Source: Pyropia yezoensis (taxonomy: Eukaryota; Rhodophyta; Bangiophyceae; Bangiales; Bangiaceae). Taken from it: DNA of 64,000 bases. Both the position numbers and the translations under genes were made by a program. Each line of letters begins with the position of its first letter. Position 1 is the first letter of the stretch. Of the stretch, positions 29,601-40,551 are shown piece by piece. Location: NCBI GenBank assembly GCA_009829735.1, contig CM020618.1, positions 13,622,568 to 13,686,567 on the forward strand, read 5' to 3'. The notes under the pieces are model-generated. The model was given only the letters and a program-made list of their open reading frames with translations. It was not told where the DNA came from and ran no database searches.

Positions 29601-32600
29601 TCACACAAAGTTATTGGTAAAGAAGCGGTGGTCGCGCCAGTCACATGCATCAGAAGCAAAGCTCTTTGGGAAGCGACACACCCCAGCACGATCCACCCAC
29701 TCCTCCCAGTCGTGCTCCACGCAGAGAACGTCAATGATCTCGTGCGAAGAAATGGCCGCAAGGGTGGGGCGTATCTTACCCTCCCGAACCAGGTGGCACC
29801 ACTGAAGCCTCTCGCACCCGTATGCCGTGAAAGGACACTCAGGCACGGAGCTTGCGGTCTCAGCACAGTGCACCACGACCGTCCGACTGAGCGTGCCGTT
29901 GTGGGCCGCAATAATCGCGCGTGCCTGCCCCACTCCGACCGTCCCGTCTTCTGCTCGGTAGCGAACCCAGTCATACCAAGGGCGTCCCTTCAGGTCCGGG
30001 GTGGCCCAGACCATGGTGCGATCGCCGCGCGCCCGACGGATATCAGCGTCTGGCAACAACATCCCGGACTGCGTCGTGATGAAGTCAGATGAAGCGCACT
30101 GCAGGGCCTCGTCCAATGTCACCATGCCAGACGCAGCTGCGAAGTCGGAGACGGAGCTGAGCGCCCCACGGGCACGCATACGACTCAATTTGGACGCCTT
30201 CTTGGAAGTCGCTTTTGATGTCTGCCGCTGTCGTGAGAGTCGTACGACGCTCTGGATCTGCTCCGTGAGCACCATCTGCAATGCCGCGTTATCACGACTC
30301 TTGTTCGTGAGTGTAAAAGCCAGCTTGACAAATTTGTGCAGGGCCTCGTTCACGCCCGTGTTGCCGTCTTGGAGGTTGCCTCGAAGGAAGAACTCGTCCA
30401 GTAGATGCGACACTGCGCGATGCAGCTTGGTTGTGTGCGAGGGCCCAAAGAGGGGCTGGTAGTCGTTCTCAATCCAACGACTCATACGACGACATACCGA
30501 CTTGGCTTCCGCCCAGGTCTTCGGCCGCACATCAAAGGCGCTCTTCAATATCGCGGCGAGCTCGCAGAGCACCCACGTCAGGAGACGATGATGCTGCCCT
30601 CCTGCTCCAGACCGCCCGAACAAGCCCGCAGCTGCGAAAGGCAAGAAGTGAACCGCCTCACGGTGCTCCTTACCCTTCAAGGTAGCCTGTTTCTCTCCAC
30701 TCTTGATGAAGTACCTGAGGTGCATTTGTAGAGAATCAAGTGCAAGAACCAGCCAGGGCGGTGACTAGAGATCAAATAAAACAGTCAGATATAGTGCATG
30801 CATCTCCAATGGAATGTAGCAACATCAAGATACAATCAGATCTCACGCAGCAGCGTCACAAGGATGAAGCTCTCACGACAAGAAAAAATCTTACCCCGGG
30901 AAGATGGATGGGACACGGTGCGTGCGACTCGCGAACAAGAACCGCTTGTTAGCGATACGCACAGTCTCACCCGCTGTGCCGTGCAAAAGCTTCTTCGAAC
31001 CGGCCAGCTCATGGGCAAAGGAATGTACACCTGTTGTCAGCGTTCTACAGATGCCGAGGTCCATGACCTGCCAATGGCAAAGGAAGGAGAAAGTGGGGGA
31101 CAGAGCATAAACGAACGCAAGCAGAGGATTGTGCGAGTCAGTACGTGTTACGGAGAAAGAGTGACGTGCCACCAGCCCTCTTGCAGGAGAGAAATGTAGA
31201 GATGATACAGTACAGATGCGTGACAATGACATGTACGGCAGCGTCATGCAAGCAGCATCTGGCAATCACCAAGGAAACACAGGAGTATGGAGCGTACGTG
31301 TAGTCGGTCAAACCCGAAGATCTGGTACAGCAGCAGCGGACCAGAGCCGAGTCCAGCCCAGGCGGCCAGTGCAGGTACAACGCAGTGGATGCTGTTGGCG
31401 GTCTCAATCGCATTGATAATGACACCATTGCCCCTTATTCCCCGCATGAGCGCTCCCTTGAGCTGCAGCTTGACAATCTTGAGCACGTTCCGCTTCTTTG
31501 GAGAATTCTTCCTGGAAGGCCGCACCCCGCTCGACGTGGAGCGTGCCATACATGGCGTGCAGTCGTACGCGCTGCCGTGACGCTTGAGGCACAAGACGTC
31601 CCGCTTTTCTGGCTGGTCCGACACGTAGAGTATGAGTCTCGGAATGATCTTCACCACGGCACCGTCCGGCAATGTCATCTCGGCACCGAAATGACTGGCG
31701 AGGATGGTATCTCGAAAGACCAGCGCGATGGTGCGTTGGAGGATCTCCGCCCGAGCCTCTGCAGCCTTTGACAAAGACATTGCCTCGTACCGCGACCGTA
31801 CTTGGGGCATGTATGCCACGACGACCCATTCTGGTTCCTTGGTCACGATGTTCATCACTCTCATACGCAGCGGATACGCAGACACACCTGCCAGAAATAC
31901 AATGGGCCGACACAGCGATGGCCAAATCAACAGTTCGCACGCTCCGTCAGTACAAGTTACGACGAGACGTATGGAGAAGCACAAGCTGTGCTGATGACAG
32001 CAAATGAGGTCATGATGCGGTCAGTAGTGACACGCAGTGTGGTAGTACGAAAATCAATCCCAGTGAGAAAACGTACCACCAGAAGAGGTAACAACCGTCC
32101 CATCTGAGTACAGCGCCAGTGCAAGCATCTGTGCGCACAGCCCAAACACGCGCTTGACGTCCGCCCGCTGAGCTCCGTAGGCATGGCCGTCAAAGAAGTC
32201 ACGCAGTACGTCTCCGTCTTGCATCACCGGGGAGGCTGGAACAATGTCTCCAGTGGCAACAGATGGCGTGCAATGCGCACATGCGGACGTGGGCGTCGTA
32301 GTCCCGGGATCGACGTCTTGCGAGCTTCTTCCGACTGCATCTGGTCCGTTCTGGGATCCGTCTTGACTGTAATGGACGCCAGCCGCACAAGCACAATCCT
32401 CCGAGCCCCGCTCCCACCTGACGGTTGCGGCCGCCGTAAGACATTCTTGCACGACCTTCAGACCCTTGCGAAGGAGGATACGATGGGAACCCACCTTCGT
32501 CGTCACGACGGCCTCCATCCACCCCAGCTTCCGCAGCATGCGCCTCTTCTCGTTCCGCACTGCAGTCTTGAGCGACGATGGCGTGAGGAACGCGACCTTT

Positions 32601-33331
32601 AACGGCAATGTCGTTGAGCCAGTCGCCCGCTCCACCGACAAGCACATCTGATGAGCTGCGGCAATGCGCGTCTCAGACATGGTACAAGCGTTGGCAAACA
32701 CGTCGCGCAGCGATGGGGTGACGAAAGCAAATGTGTCCGTCGGAGCGTTGTCCTCGTACACAGCACGACAGCGCTCCTCATCACCAACCTCATCGAGGTA
32801 GTCCAACACCTTCGCGCAGAGCGTTTCACCGAGGTCCCCCTCACAGACGACGGGAGAGGCGTGATCCGCAAAAGCAGCACCGTGCAAATCATTAGCGGCA
32901 CGCATCTCTGCTGATCTGACCACATCTGGATGTTCCCCGCTCACACAATCATCAGAGCTGGAGTCACTCGGCGCCGACGCGTCACTGTCGTATGCCGAGG
33001 AGCTTTCTCCTTGCGAGTCCCAGTCGTTCTCTCCCGCACCATCTCCACCGTCACCCCTCTCCTCAGCATCCCCGAAATCCTCCTCCTCTTCGGAATCATC
33101 TCCCCCGCCCCCACCCACCAAATCATGATCGATATCCTCCTCCTCGCCAGTCCCATCTCCACCACCGGCCACCCCATCATCCTCTTCTGAGCTCCCCATG
33201 GCCAAGCTCCTCGCAGTCCCAGCTTCTGCAGCATCATCTGCAAGCCTGTGCCGCTTGCGCAGGTGACGGCCAAGGTGGCAGGGACTAAGAAGACGACCGT
33301 CATCACAACCGTCTACGGTACACCGCTTCAT
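29601..33331 (-). CDS. Plavaka/KDZ-type transposase, copy 2 (intact, four exons)
   Basis: Exons on the minus strand are 33331..32077, 31887..31298, 31067..30895 and 30714..29601. Donors are GTACGT, GTACGC and GTAAGA, acceptors end in CAG, and phases agree, giving 1043 aa without a stop. The N-terminus has a zinc-finger-like CTVDGC...HLGRHLRKRH, then a long acidic Asp/Glu/Ser stretch. The RNase-H-fold core is assembled only after splicing: D410 in LYSDGTVVTSSGGVSAYPLR, D618 in GFDRLH-VMDLGIC and E796 in GVNEALHKFVK. The segments RVMNIVTKEPEWVVVAYMPQ, YVSDQPEKRDVLC and DCTPCM, and the C-terminal YGCERLQW, fit Plavaka family proteins. It would catalyse cut-and-paste movement of the element. It is transcribed divergently from the accessory gene, with 1.17 kb between the starts. 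Confidence 0.85.
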
Positions 33332-34501
33332 ACCAGGAACGCGATCAGCCCCCCCCCCCCCCGTCCCCCCCCTCCTCCCCCTGTGACGTCGGGCTCACGC
33401 CAGTAAAGCGGGGAAGACGAGGATGCGTCGCGTCACACGCCTGGAATGCGGGGAAGACGAGGCTGCGTCGCCCATGGGGTAGAGATGCCGGTAGGTGCGT
33501 CGCCCATGCGGCAGACGTGGAAGAGCCCAGGCGAAGTCACGCGCGTCGCCCGTCAGGCAGACGTGGATGAGCGCCGGCGAAGTCACCATCGCAAGGGACT
33601 CTCGGGATTGATAATGCGCGCCCCACCGACACCACCCACTCAGTACATATATTCGATTTCCAGCATACAGGGCTTAACAAATAAATGGATTCACTCGTCC
33701 ACCTGCACTGCGGAACGCTTCAGCGCATTGGCAGTGCTCCAGAGTTTTCGGGCAAACGCGATCACCCAAATGTTCATGGGCTGTCTTGAAAACTAGCGTG
33801 TGTGCCATGCGATTGGGCTGTGGCGTGGACCACAGAGCATAAACCACGAATCTGTGCGTGAAGGTGCGATTTAGAGATGTTTTTCAGAAGTACGGCGTAC
33901 AACTGTCGGAACGAAATACAAAAATGCAATGTGGCATGATGACGGAATTTTGTTGTTCTGAAAATTGTCTCACAAGTTTCTGTCTTAAACTACAGTACGG
34001 CTGGTGTATGTTGGATAAGATATGAGGGAAGGTCGGGGGGGGGGGGGGGGGGGGGGGGGGAGGAGGAGGAGGGAGGAAGGCCGGGTCGGGTGGTGGAGTT
34101 CGCCACGAGGAGCAGGTGGGTGGGATGGATGCGGGGACGGTGAGCCCGGCCGGCGCAGGTCCCGGCTGTGGTGGCACGGCGGGGACGGTTGTGGCGGCGG
34201 CGGTCATCACGGCCAGCTTGGCATGCTGGCGCCCCGGCATCCACTGTTGTCTTTGTCGCCGTCAACAATTGGGCTCGTGTACGGTGCTTTCAATTGGTGC
34301 TGGCGTCGCCAGATGCGGCCAAATGCAACCCCGTTCCGTGCAGTGCATATGCAGTGTGCATGCATTTTGAGGGCCTGACTATCCTGTGACTGTGGGAGGC
34401 CCGCCGTCGTTGGCGGGCGGACCGCGCATCTCCCCTGGGCGGGCCGTCGGCGCAGCTCCCTAGGGGGTGTGCTGATTTGCGGCTTGCCGTGGTGCACTGC
34501 C
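33332..34501. promoter_or_regulatory. Divergent intergenic region of copy 2
   Basis: Lies between the starts of the transposase (-) and accessory gene (+), so it should hold both promoters. It contains GGGGAAGACGAGG repeats at 33408-33465 (two copies, with a related GCGTCGCCCAT pair) and an AT-rich stretch at 33640-33700. A G homopolymer of about 25 lies at 34036-34060. No TATA box is certain. Confidence 0.45.
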
Positions 34502-37500
34502 ATGCACCGCGCGGTACTTCGTGCGTTCGGCCCTGCGGTTGCCGGCGACGCGCTGGGTGTGGCCAGCAGCGATCCAGCGGTGGGCACCGTGGGGGAGGAG
34601 GCTGCCGATCCGTCCTTGCGCGCGGCGGCGGCTGGCGTGGGCGCGGGGGACGCGGAGGCGGGGGCTGCCGATCGGTCCGAGTGCGCGGCGGCGGGGGCGG
34701 GGAAGGCGGCGGCTAGCGGCGCGGCCGCATCGGCGGAGGCGGCGAGGGCTGCCGATCCGGCTGTTGGCGCGGGGGTGGTGGCGGCGGCGGCCGATCCGTC
34801 GGTGGGCGCGGGGGTGGCGGCGGCGGTGACCGATCCGGCTGTTGGCGCGGGGGTGGTGGCGGCGGCGGCCGATCCGTCGGTGGGCGCGGGGGTGGTGGTG
34901 GCGCCGGCCGATCCAGCTGTTGACGCGGGGGTGGTGGTGGCGCCGGCTGGCCGCGCGGTGTTGGGCGCGGCGGTGGTGGAGGCGGGGGAGGCGGCGGCTG
35001 GCGGCGCGGCGGCGGCTGGCGCGGCGGCGGCTGCATCTGGCCCCCCGGCGGGGGACGCGGCTGGGGTTCCCTTGAGGGAGGAGGCGGCTGGCGACGCGGC
35101 GTCGGCTGCATCTGCCCGAGCGGCGGGAGAATCGGCGGGGGACGCGGCGGGGGTGCCCGTGAGGGAGGAGGCGGCTGCTTCTGGCCCCCTTGCGGGGGAC
35201 GCGGCTGGGGTGCCCGTGAGGGGGGAGGTGGCTGGCGACGTGGCGTCGGCTGTGGCGGCGGGGGCGGCGCGCGACGTACCGGTGGACGTGCTGGGGGACG
35301 CGGCTGGGGACGTGCTGAGGAACGCGGCGGGTGACGGGGCGGCGGACGGGGCGGGGGACGCGGCTGGCGCCAAGGCGTCTGACGGCGCGGCGGCTGCATC
35401 TCGCTGTGTTGCGGCTGCATCTGGTGGCGCGGCGGCGGACGCTGGCCGCTTGGCGACGGCGGTGGGCGACGTTCCGGCGCACGTGCTGGGGATCGCAGCG
35501 GGGGACGTGGCGTCGGCTGTGGCGGCGGGGGCGGCGCGCGACATACCGGTGGACGTGCTGGGGGACGCGGCTGGGGACGTGCTGAGGAACGCGGCGGGTG
35601 ACGGGGCGGCGGACGGGGCGGGGGACGCGGCTGGCGCCAAGGCGTCTGACGGCGCGGCGGCTGCATCTCGCTGTGTTGCGGCTGCATCTGGTGGCGCGGC
35701 GGCGGACGCTGGCCGCTTGGCGACGGCGGTGGGCGACGTCCCGGCGCACGTGCTGGGGATCGCAGCGGGGGACGTGGCGTCGGCTGTGGCGGCGGGGGCG
35801 GCGCGCGACATACCGGTGGACGTGCTGGGGGACGCGGCTGGGGACGTGCTGAGGAACGCGGCGGGTGACGGGGCGGCGGACGGGGCGGGGGACGCGGCTG
35901 GAGCCAAGGCGTCTGACGGCGCGGCGGCTGCATCTCGCTGTGTTGCGGCTGCATCTGGTGGCGCGGCGGCGGACGCTGGCCGCTTGGCGACGGCGGTGGG
36001 CGACGTTCCGGCGCACGTGCTGGGGATCGCAGCGGGGGACGAGGCGGGCGAGGGTGCGGACGGCGACGTGGCGGCTCGGCCGGCGCTTTGGGCGGTGTCA
36101 ACCACTCCCTGGCCCGGGGCGAGCGCGCAGACGCTGCCGGCGTCGTCGACCACTGCCGAGATGGCGGGGCAGGCCCGAGGGGCTGCCGCACCGAGCTCCG
36201 GTGGCCGAGGGGCGGTCAAGGCGGGGCGGGGGGGGCCACGGCAGGGCGGGGGGCGGCCAAGGCAGGGCGGGGGGCGGCCAAGGCGGGGCGCGGCGCGTCG
36301 GCCGCAGGGCCGGCGGCGGCAAAAGCTGTAACGGGGGCCGCTGTGTCGGGGGCAGGGCGCGGCGCGTCGGCTGCAGGGCGGGCGGCGGCGAAAGCCGGAA
36401 CGGAGGCCGCAGGGTCGGCCAAAGCCGGAACGGGGGCCGCTGTGTCGAGGGCAGGGCGCGGCGCGTCGACCGCCAGGTCAAGGGGGGGGGGGACGGGGGC
36501 GCCGGCCTCCACTGCATCTCCTCCTCGTCTGCGCCAGTCGACGCTCACGCAAGCGGGCGCGACCGACGCCCTCAAGAGGCTCTCTGCCGCACGTGGCGGC
36601 GCGCGTGGCGCGGCTGCGGCCGCACGTGGTGGCGCGCGTGGCGCGGCCACGGCCACGCGTGGCGGCGAGCGTGGCGCGGCTGCGGCCGCACGTGGCGGCG
36701 CGCGTGGCGCGGCCGCGGCCGCGCGTGGCGGTGCGCGTGGCGGCGCGCGTGGCGCGGCCGCGGCCGCGCGTGGCGGCACGCGTGGCGCGGTCGCTCCCGC
36801 GGCGGAAAAGGTAAGCTCGTATGCATCTTTTTCTTCATCATGGCGCAGCGGTGCCCTTTGGCGTTCCTTGGCTTGGGTTGACGGTGTGACTCTTTTTTGT
36901 GTCGTGGTCGGTGGCCGCTTCTAACTTCCGTGTCCCCCGTGTTGTTTGTGCCCCACGCTCGTCCTGGTTGGTCGCCGCGTCTATCTCCCGTGTCCCCTGA
37001 GTTGTTTGTGTGCCTCGCTCCAATGACTGTGCTGCACAGGCTGGAAAGAGAAAGATCGGACGGCAAGCGCAGGCTAGCAAGGAGGCGTCAGGCAGTTGCT
37101 CGGTACGTTCGCGCAACCTGCGTGGCTCCTTTTGGCAGCACCTTTGTGTCATCTGCATTGCATATGAGCATTTGTCCTCTGTGATGCCTCATGTGGTGTC
37201 AACTGGACCACATCTCACTCACATTGAGGCCCCATCTGGATTACCGTATCGCTTCTCAAACGACGTGTGTCCCCGCCCCCCTTGCATTCTCATGATACGT
37301 ACGTCGCAGTCATCTGCAGAGGATCCTGCACCTGCACCGAAGCGTCCAAAGTACGCTCCACAAGGCAAGAAGCGGCGGCGCTCGATGAGGGAGACATTGC
37401 TCCGGGAGCTGGCACCTCCCGGCGACAGCGACGAGGATGGCGGGGACGACTCGGACGGGTCCGCCGCGGCGGCCCTAGAAGAGCGGGACGCTGCGCAGGC

Positions 37501-39601
37501 GCGCGCCATGGAGGCCGCTGTGAAAGCCGCCGATGCCGCCAGGAAGGGAGTCCCGAGGGCGCCCGTTAGGCGGAAGGGGATGACCAAGGGTGCGCCCCAG
37601 GCTGCGCCGCCGCCTTCCACGAAGGGCAAAGGCAAGGGACCGGCTGCACCGAAGAAGGGCAAGAAACTGGCTCTTCTTGCCACGAACGCGTCGCGGACGG
37701 GTGAGGCGAGCAAGCCGACGAGGGCCCAAGGTGAGTTGGCCGGGCCGGCCCTGACGCTCGCCGTCCGCCGGGAGGTGACCGCGCGCACCATCGCGCTCTT
37801 TAGCAATCCGCAGGACGCCGACGACGTCTTCTTGTGCAACGACGACGCGCGGGCCATGTACATTGCCAGCATCATGGCGGTGGCGCCGGCCAGCATGGAG
37901 CGGGCGGAAGAGTTGGCGCGTCAGGTGGCGGCGGTCAACGCGCGGCCGAAGAAGGAGGAGACCAGCAGCGCGACGCGCACGACGGACATTCTGGGGCAAT
38001 GTGCCCAGGCGCGGTCCACGGCGTACCACAGCTTGTGCACTTGGGTGCGGTCGTCGTGGACTGCCATGGTGGAGTACGAGTCGACGGAGGTGGACTACAG
38101 GGGCAACGACGAGAGCAAGCGCACGGCAGCCATCGGGACGTGGTGGCTGAAGGGGAGGCGCTACCTCAACACCAAGAGCGGGCGCGCTGCGCTGTACAAC
38201 TTGTGCGCCGCGTACATCAATCGGTACGGTATGGAAGACGCCTACACGGACCAGTACCACAAGGGGCGTCGGGTGCTCAGCCTGTTGCTCGCCGTCATTG
38301 CCCTGATCGTCGCGAAGGTATGGACCGTGCCCCTATGTTGTGTGTGTGGGTGTGTGTGTGGATGTGTGTGTGTCGTGTGAACTTTGTCTCTGTCGTTGTA
38401 TATCATGTCATTCGGCACCATCTGGCGCCATGCGTCATTGGACTGCATCTTACTCTGCATTGGGCTGCATCTGACCTGTCTTGGGCCCTCTGTTTTTCTT
38501 GGTGACTGCATCTCTCTGGCATGTGGTGTGATTGTGACTGCTGCAGATTCGGTCCAGCTTCTCCTCGACGTCTACGGACTGTCGGCATTGAAGAAGATGA
38601 TGGGAGGCCTGAACCCGTCGCACCGCGCGTACTTCTGTGAGGAGCTCACCGCGCTGCATGCCGCGGCTGTCAAGCCCGGCTGCCAGTGGGTCAAGCTGTT
38701 TGCCACCGACGTGAAGGAACCCTTCTGCGCGGCGGTGAAGGACCCAGACTCTACGCTGGGCACCACCACGAAGGTGGACAAGATCGGGCGGCGCACGCTT
38801 TACCACGGGGTCCAGTCCTCCTTGCAAGCCATCCTGAACCTGCTGAACGACGATAGCGACTCGGAGGAGTCTGACTTGTCGTCCGACGATGACGTCGTCC
38901 ACGTCGTCATCCCGGTGACGGCGACAGCGCCGTCATCTCGCGACGCGAAGCGCCGGGAGCGCCTCATGTCGGTGGCTCGGGTGGGGGGGGGGGGCAGCGG
39001 GAGATGCCGGCAGTCAAGGCCGAGATCGTTGAACCCGGCGTTGCTGCTCATGACTTCTCCTCGTGGTATTCGGTTTCTTCGGACGACTCCTACGAGCAGG
39101 AGTCGGACGACTCCTACGTGAGGTTTGACGAGGGGGCCATGGAGGACGCCGAGTTTCTGGACTCGGAGCTGAGGATGGAGGACCTGAAGGACCTCGACGC
39201 GTCGCACGATCATTTTGAGTATAGGTACACGAAGTTTGGTGGGTCTGATGGTGAGGAGGCAGCGGGTGGAGAGGACGGAGAAGCGGCGGCGGAGGACGAG
39301 GACGAGGAGGTGGCGGAGGAGGAGGAGGACGGGGCGGAGGATAAGGGGGAGGAGGAGGAGGAGGGGGAGGAGGAGGAGGAGGGGATGGGGAGGGGGAGGA
39401 GGAGGAGGCGGAGGCGGAGGAGGAGGAGGAGGCGGAGGAGGTAGAGGAGGAGAAGGAGGCGGAAGAGGAGGAGGGGGAGGGGGAGGAGATGAGGGGGCAG
39501 GAGGGGGGAGGAGGAGAGGGGAGGAGGAGGAGGAGGAGGGGGAGGAGGAGGAGGAGGGCGAGGAGAAGGGCGAGGAGACGGAGGGTGACGGAGAGGCTTA
39601 A
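34502..39601 (+). CDS. Transposon accessory protein of unknown function, copy 2
   Basis: Exons are 34502..36810, 37040..37102, 37310..38317 and 38547..39601. The product is a large modular protein. It starts with an Ala-rich region carrying a 39-bp VNTR (5 units) and a 267-bp repeat (about 3 units), then RGG-like repeats. A Lys/Pro linker with KKGKK follows. The conserved core spans exons 3 and 4, with WTAMVEYESTEVDYRG, GTWWLKGRRYLNT, NLCAAYINRYG and LNPSHRAYFCEEL. An Asp/Ser then Glu-rich tail ends in EGDGEA. I recognise no domain; it is not a 2-oxoglutarate dioxygenase of the TET/JBP kind seen near some KDZ elements. It has a frame switch in a G run near 36226. One C is missing after the last intron (GGTCCAG against GGTCCCAG in copies 1 and 3), which breaks the exon 4 frame. 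These may be sequence errors. Confidence 0.65.
34751..34945 (+). repeat. 39-bp coding VNTR, 5 units (copy 2)
   Basis: Units GCCGATCCGTCGGTGGGCGC.. encode 13-residue repeats of the DPSVGAGVAAAVT type. Copy 3 has about 11 units at the same place. Confidence 0.9.
35270..36060 (+). repeat. 267-bp coding tandem repeat, about 3 units (copy 2)
   Basis: Near-identical units, spaced 267 bp (for example GTGACGGGGCGGCGGACGGG at about 35331, 35598 and 35865), encode an 89-residue Ala/Asp-rich repeat in the plus frame. The minus strand is also open, as expected for this composition. Confidence 0.9.
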
Positions 39602-40014
39602 GAGAGCGACGCGGGCGAGAGCAGCAAGGGCACCACGTGACTCGCGTCGGTCTGTACTTGCTTCGTGCCCGCACCCGGCTTGGTGAGATACCACCCATGT
39701 GTACGCATGGCCTACATTTGGTGTGCGAAGGACTGCATTAGACGTCGTTTGGATGCATGATGCGATCACAATGTGGTTGAGGAGAACCCAGTTTGTTGAT
39801 CAATAGCGGTCGACGGTCGGTAGCGTGGTTGAGAGGCTGAGCTGGTGATGAAGGCGGGGGGGGGGGGGGGCGGGGGGGGGGGGGGCAAGCTCGATGGGGG
39901 AGGGGTGAAGTAGGGGTGTGGAGGGGGGGTACCGGCGGGTCCTGCCCCTGCATCCGCCGGATCCGCCGCCGCTGCTGCCCACGCCGGTTGCGGTTGCGGT
40001 CGTGGCGGCCTACC
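39602..40014. other. Start of GC-rich block, copy 2
   Basis: Equivalent to 3117-3540 and 50791-51210. It holds the 3' flank of the accessory gene and two G homopolymers (39857-39886), then runs into the gap. Confidence 0.6.
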
Positions 40015-40514
40015 NNNNNNNNNNNNNNNNNNNNNNNNNNNNNNNNNNNNNNNNNNNNNNNNNNNNNNNNNNNNNNNNNNNNNNNNNNNNNNNNNNNNNN
40101 NNNNNNNNNNNNNNNNNNNNNNNNNNNNNNNNNNNNNNNNNNNNNNNNNNNNNNNNNNNNNNNNNNNNNNNNNNNNNNNNNNNNNNNNNNNNNNNNNNNN
40201 NNNNNNNNNNNNNNNNNNNNNNNNNNNNNNNNNNNNNNNNNNNNNNNNNNNNNNNNNNNNNNNNNNNNNNNNNNNNNNNNNNNNNNNNNNNNNNNNNNNN
40301 NNNNNNNNNNNNNNNNNNNNNNNNNNNNNNNNNNNNNNNNNNNNNNNNNNNNNNNNNNNNNNNNNNNNNNNNNNNNNNNNNNNNNNNNNNNNNNNNNNNN
40401 NNNNNNNNNNNNNNNNNNNNNNNNNNNNNNNNNNNNNNNNNNNNNNNNNNNNNNNNNNNNNNNNNNNNNNNNNNNNNNNNNNNNNNNNNNNNNNNNNNNN
40501 NNNNNNNNNNNNNN
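40015..40514. other. Assembly gap (500 N)
   Basis: Exactly 500 N. The sequence before it matches 51210 of copy 3 and the sequence after it matches 29571 of copy 2. For complete tandem copies the true missing sequence would be about 4 kb, not 500. Confidence 0.99.
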
Positions 40515-40551
40515 TGCACACCATCATGCAGCCGCGTGGCTCTCTCGTGCC

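Larger units (their letters stand above)
28591..40014. mobile_element. Plavaka/KDZ-like DNA transposon, copy 2
   Basis: The left terminus lies between 28591, where the PIF partner homology ends, and 28630, where a 22-bp match to the inverted right end starts. The element carries a minus-strand transposase (29601-33331) and a divergent plus-strand accessory gene (34502-39601). It runs into an N gap at the point matching 51210 of copy 3. About 2.9 kb of its right end would be hidden in the gap if it is complete. Copies 2 and 3 differ by few substitutions per kb plus VNTR and homopolymer lengths. They are therefore very recent duplicates, or two haplotypes placed in series by the assembler. Confidence 0.85.

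Noticed and set aside
34207-36219. Minus-strand ORF of 670 residues opposite the accessory gene
   Set aside because: Ala/Pro/Ser-only composition over tandem repeats; the plus frame leads into spliced conserved exons, the minus frame does not.
37310-38317. TET/JBP dioxygenase in the accessory gene, as reported near some KDZ elements
   Set aside because: No HxD...H iron-binding pattern with the expected context could be found in exons 3-4.
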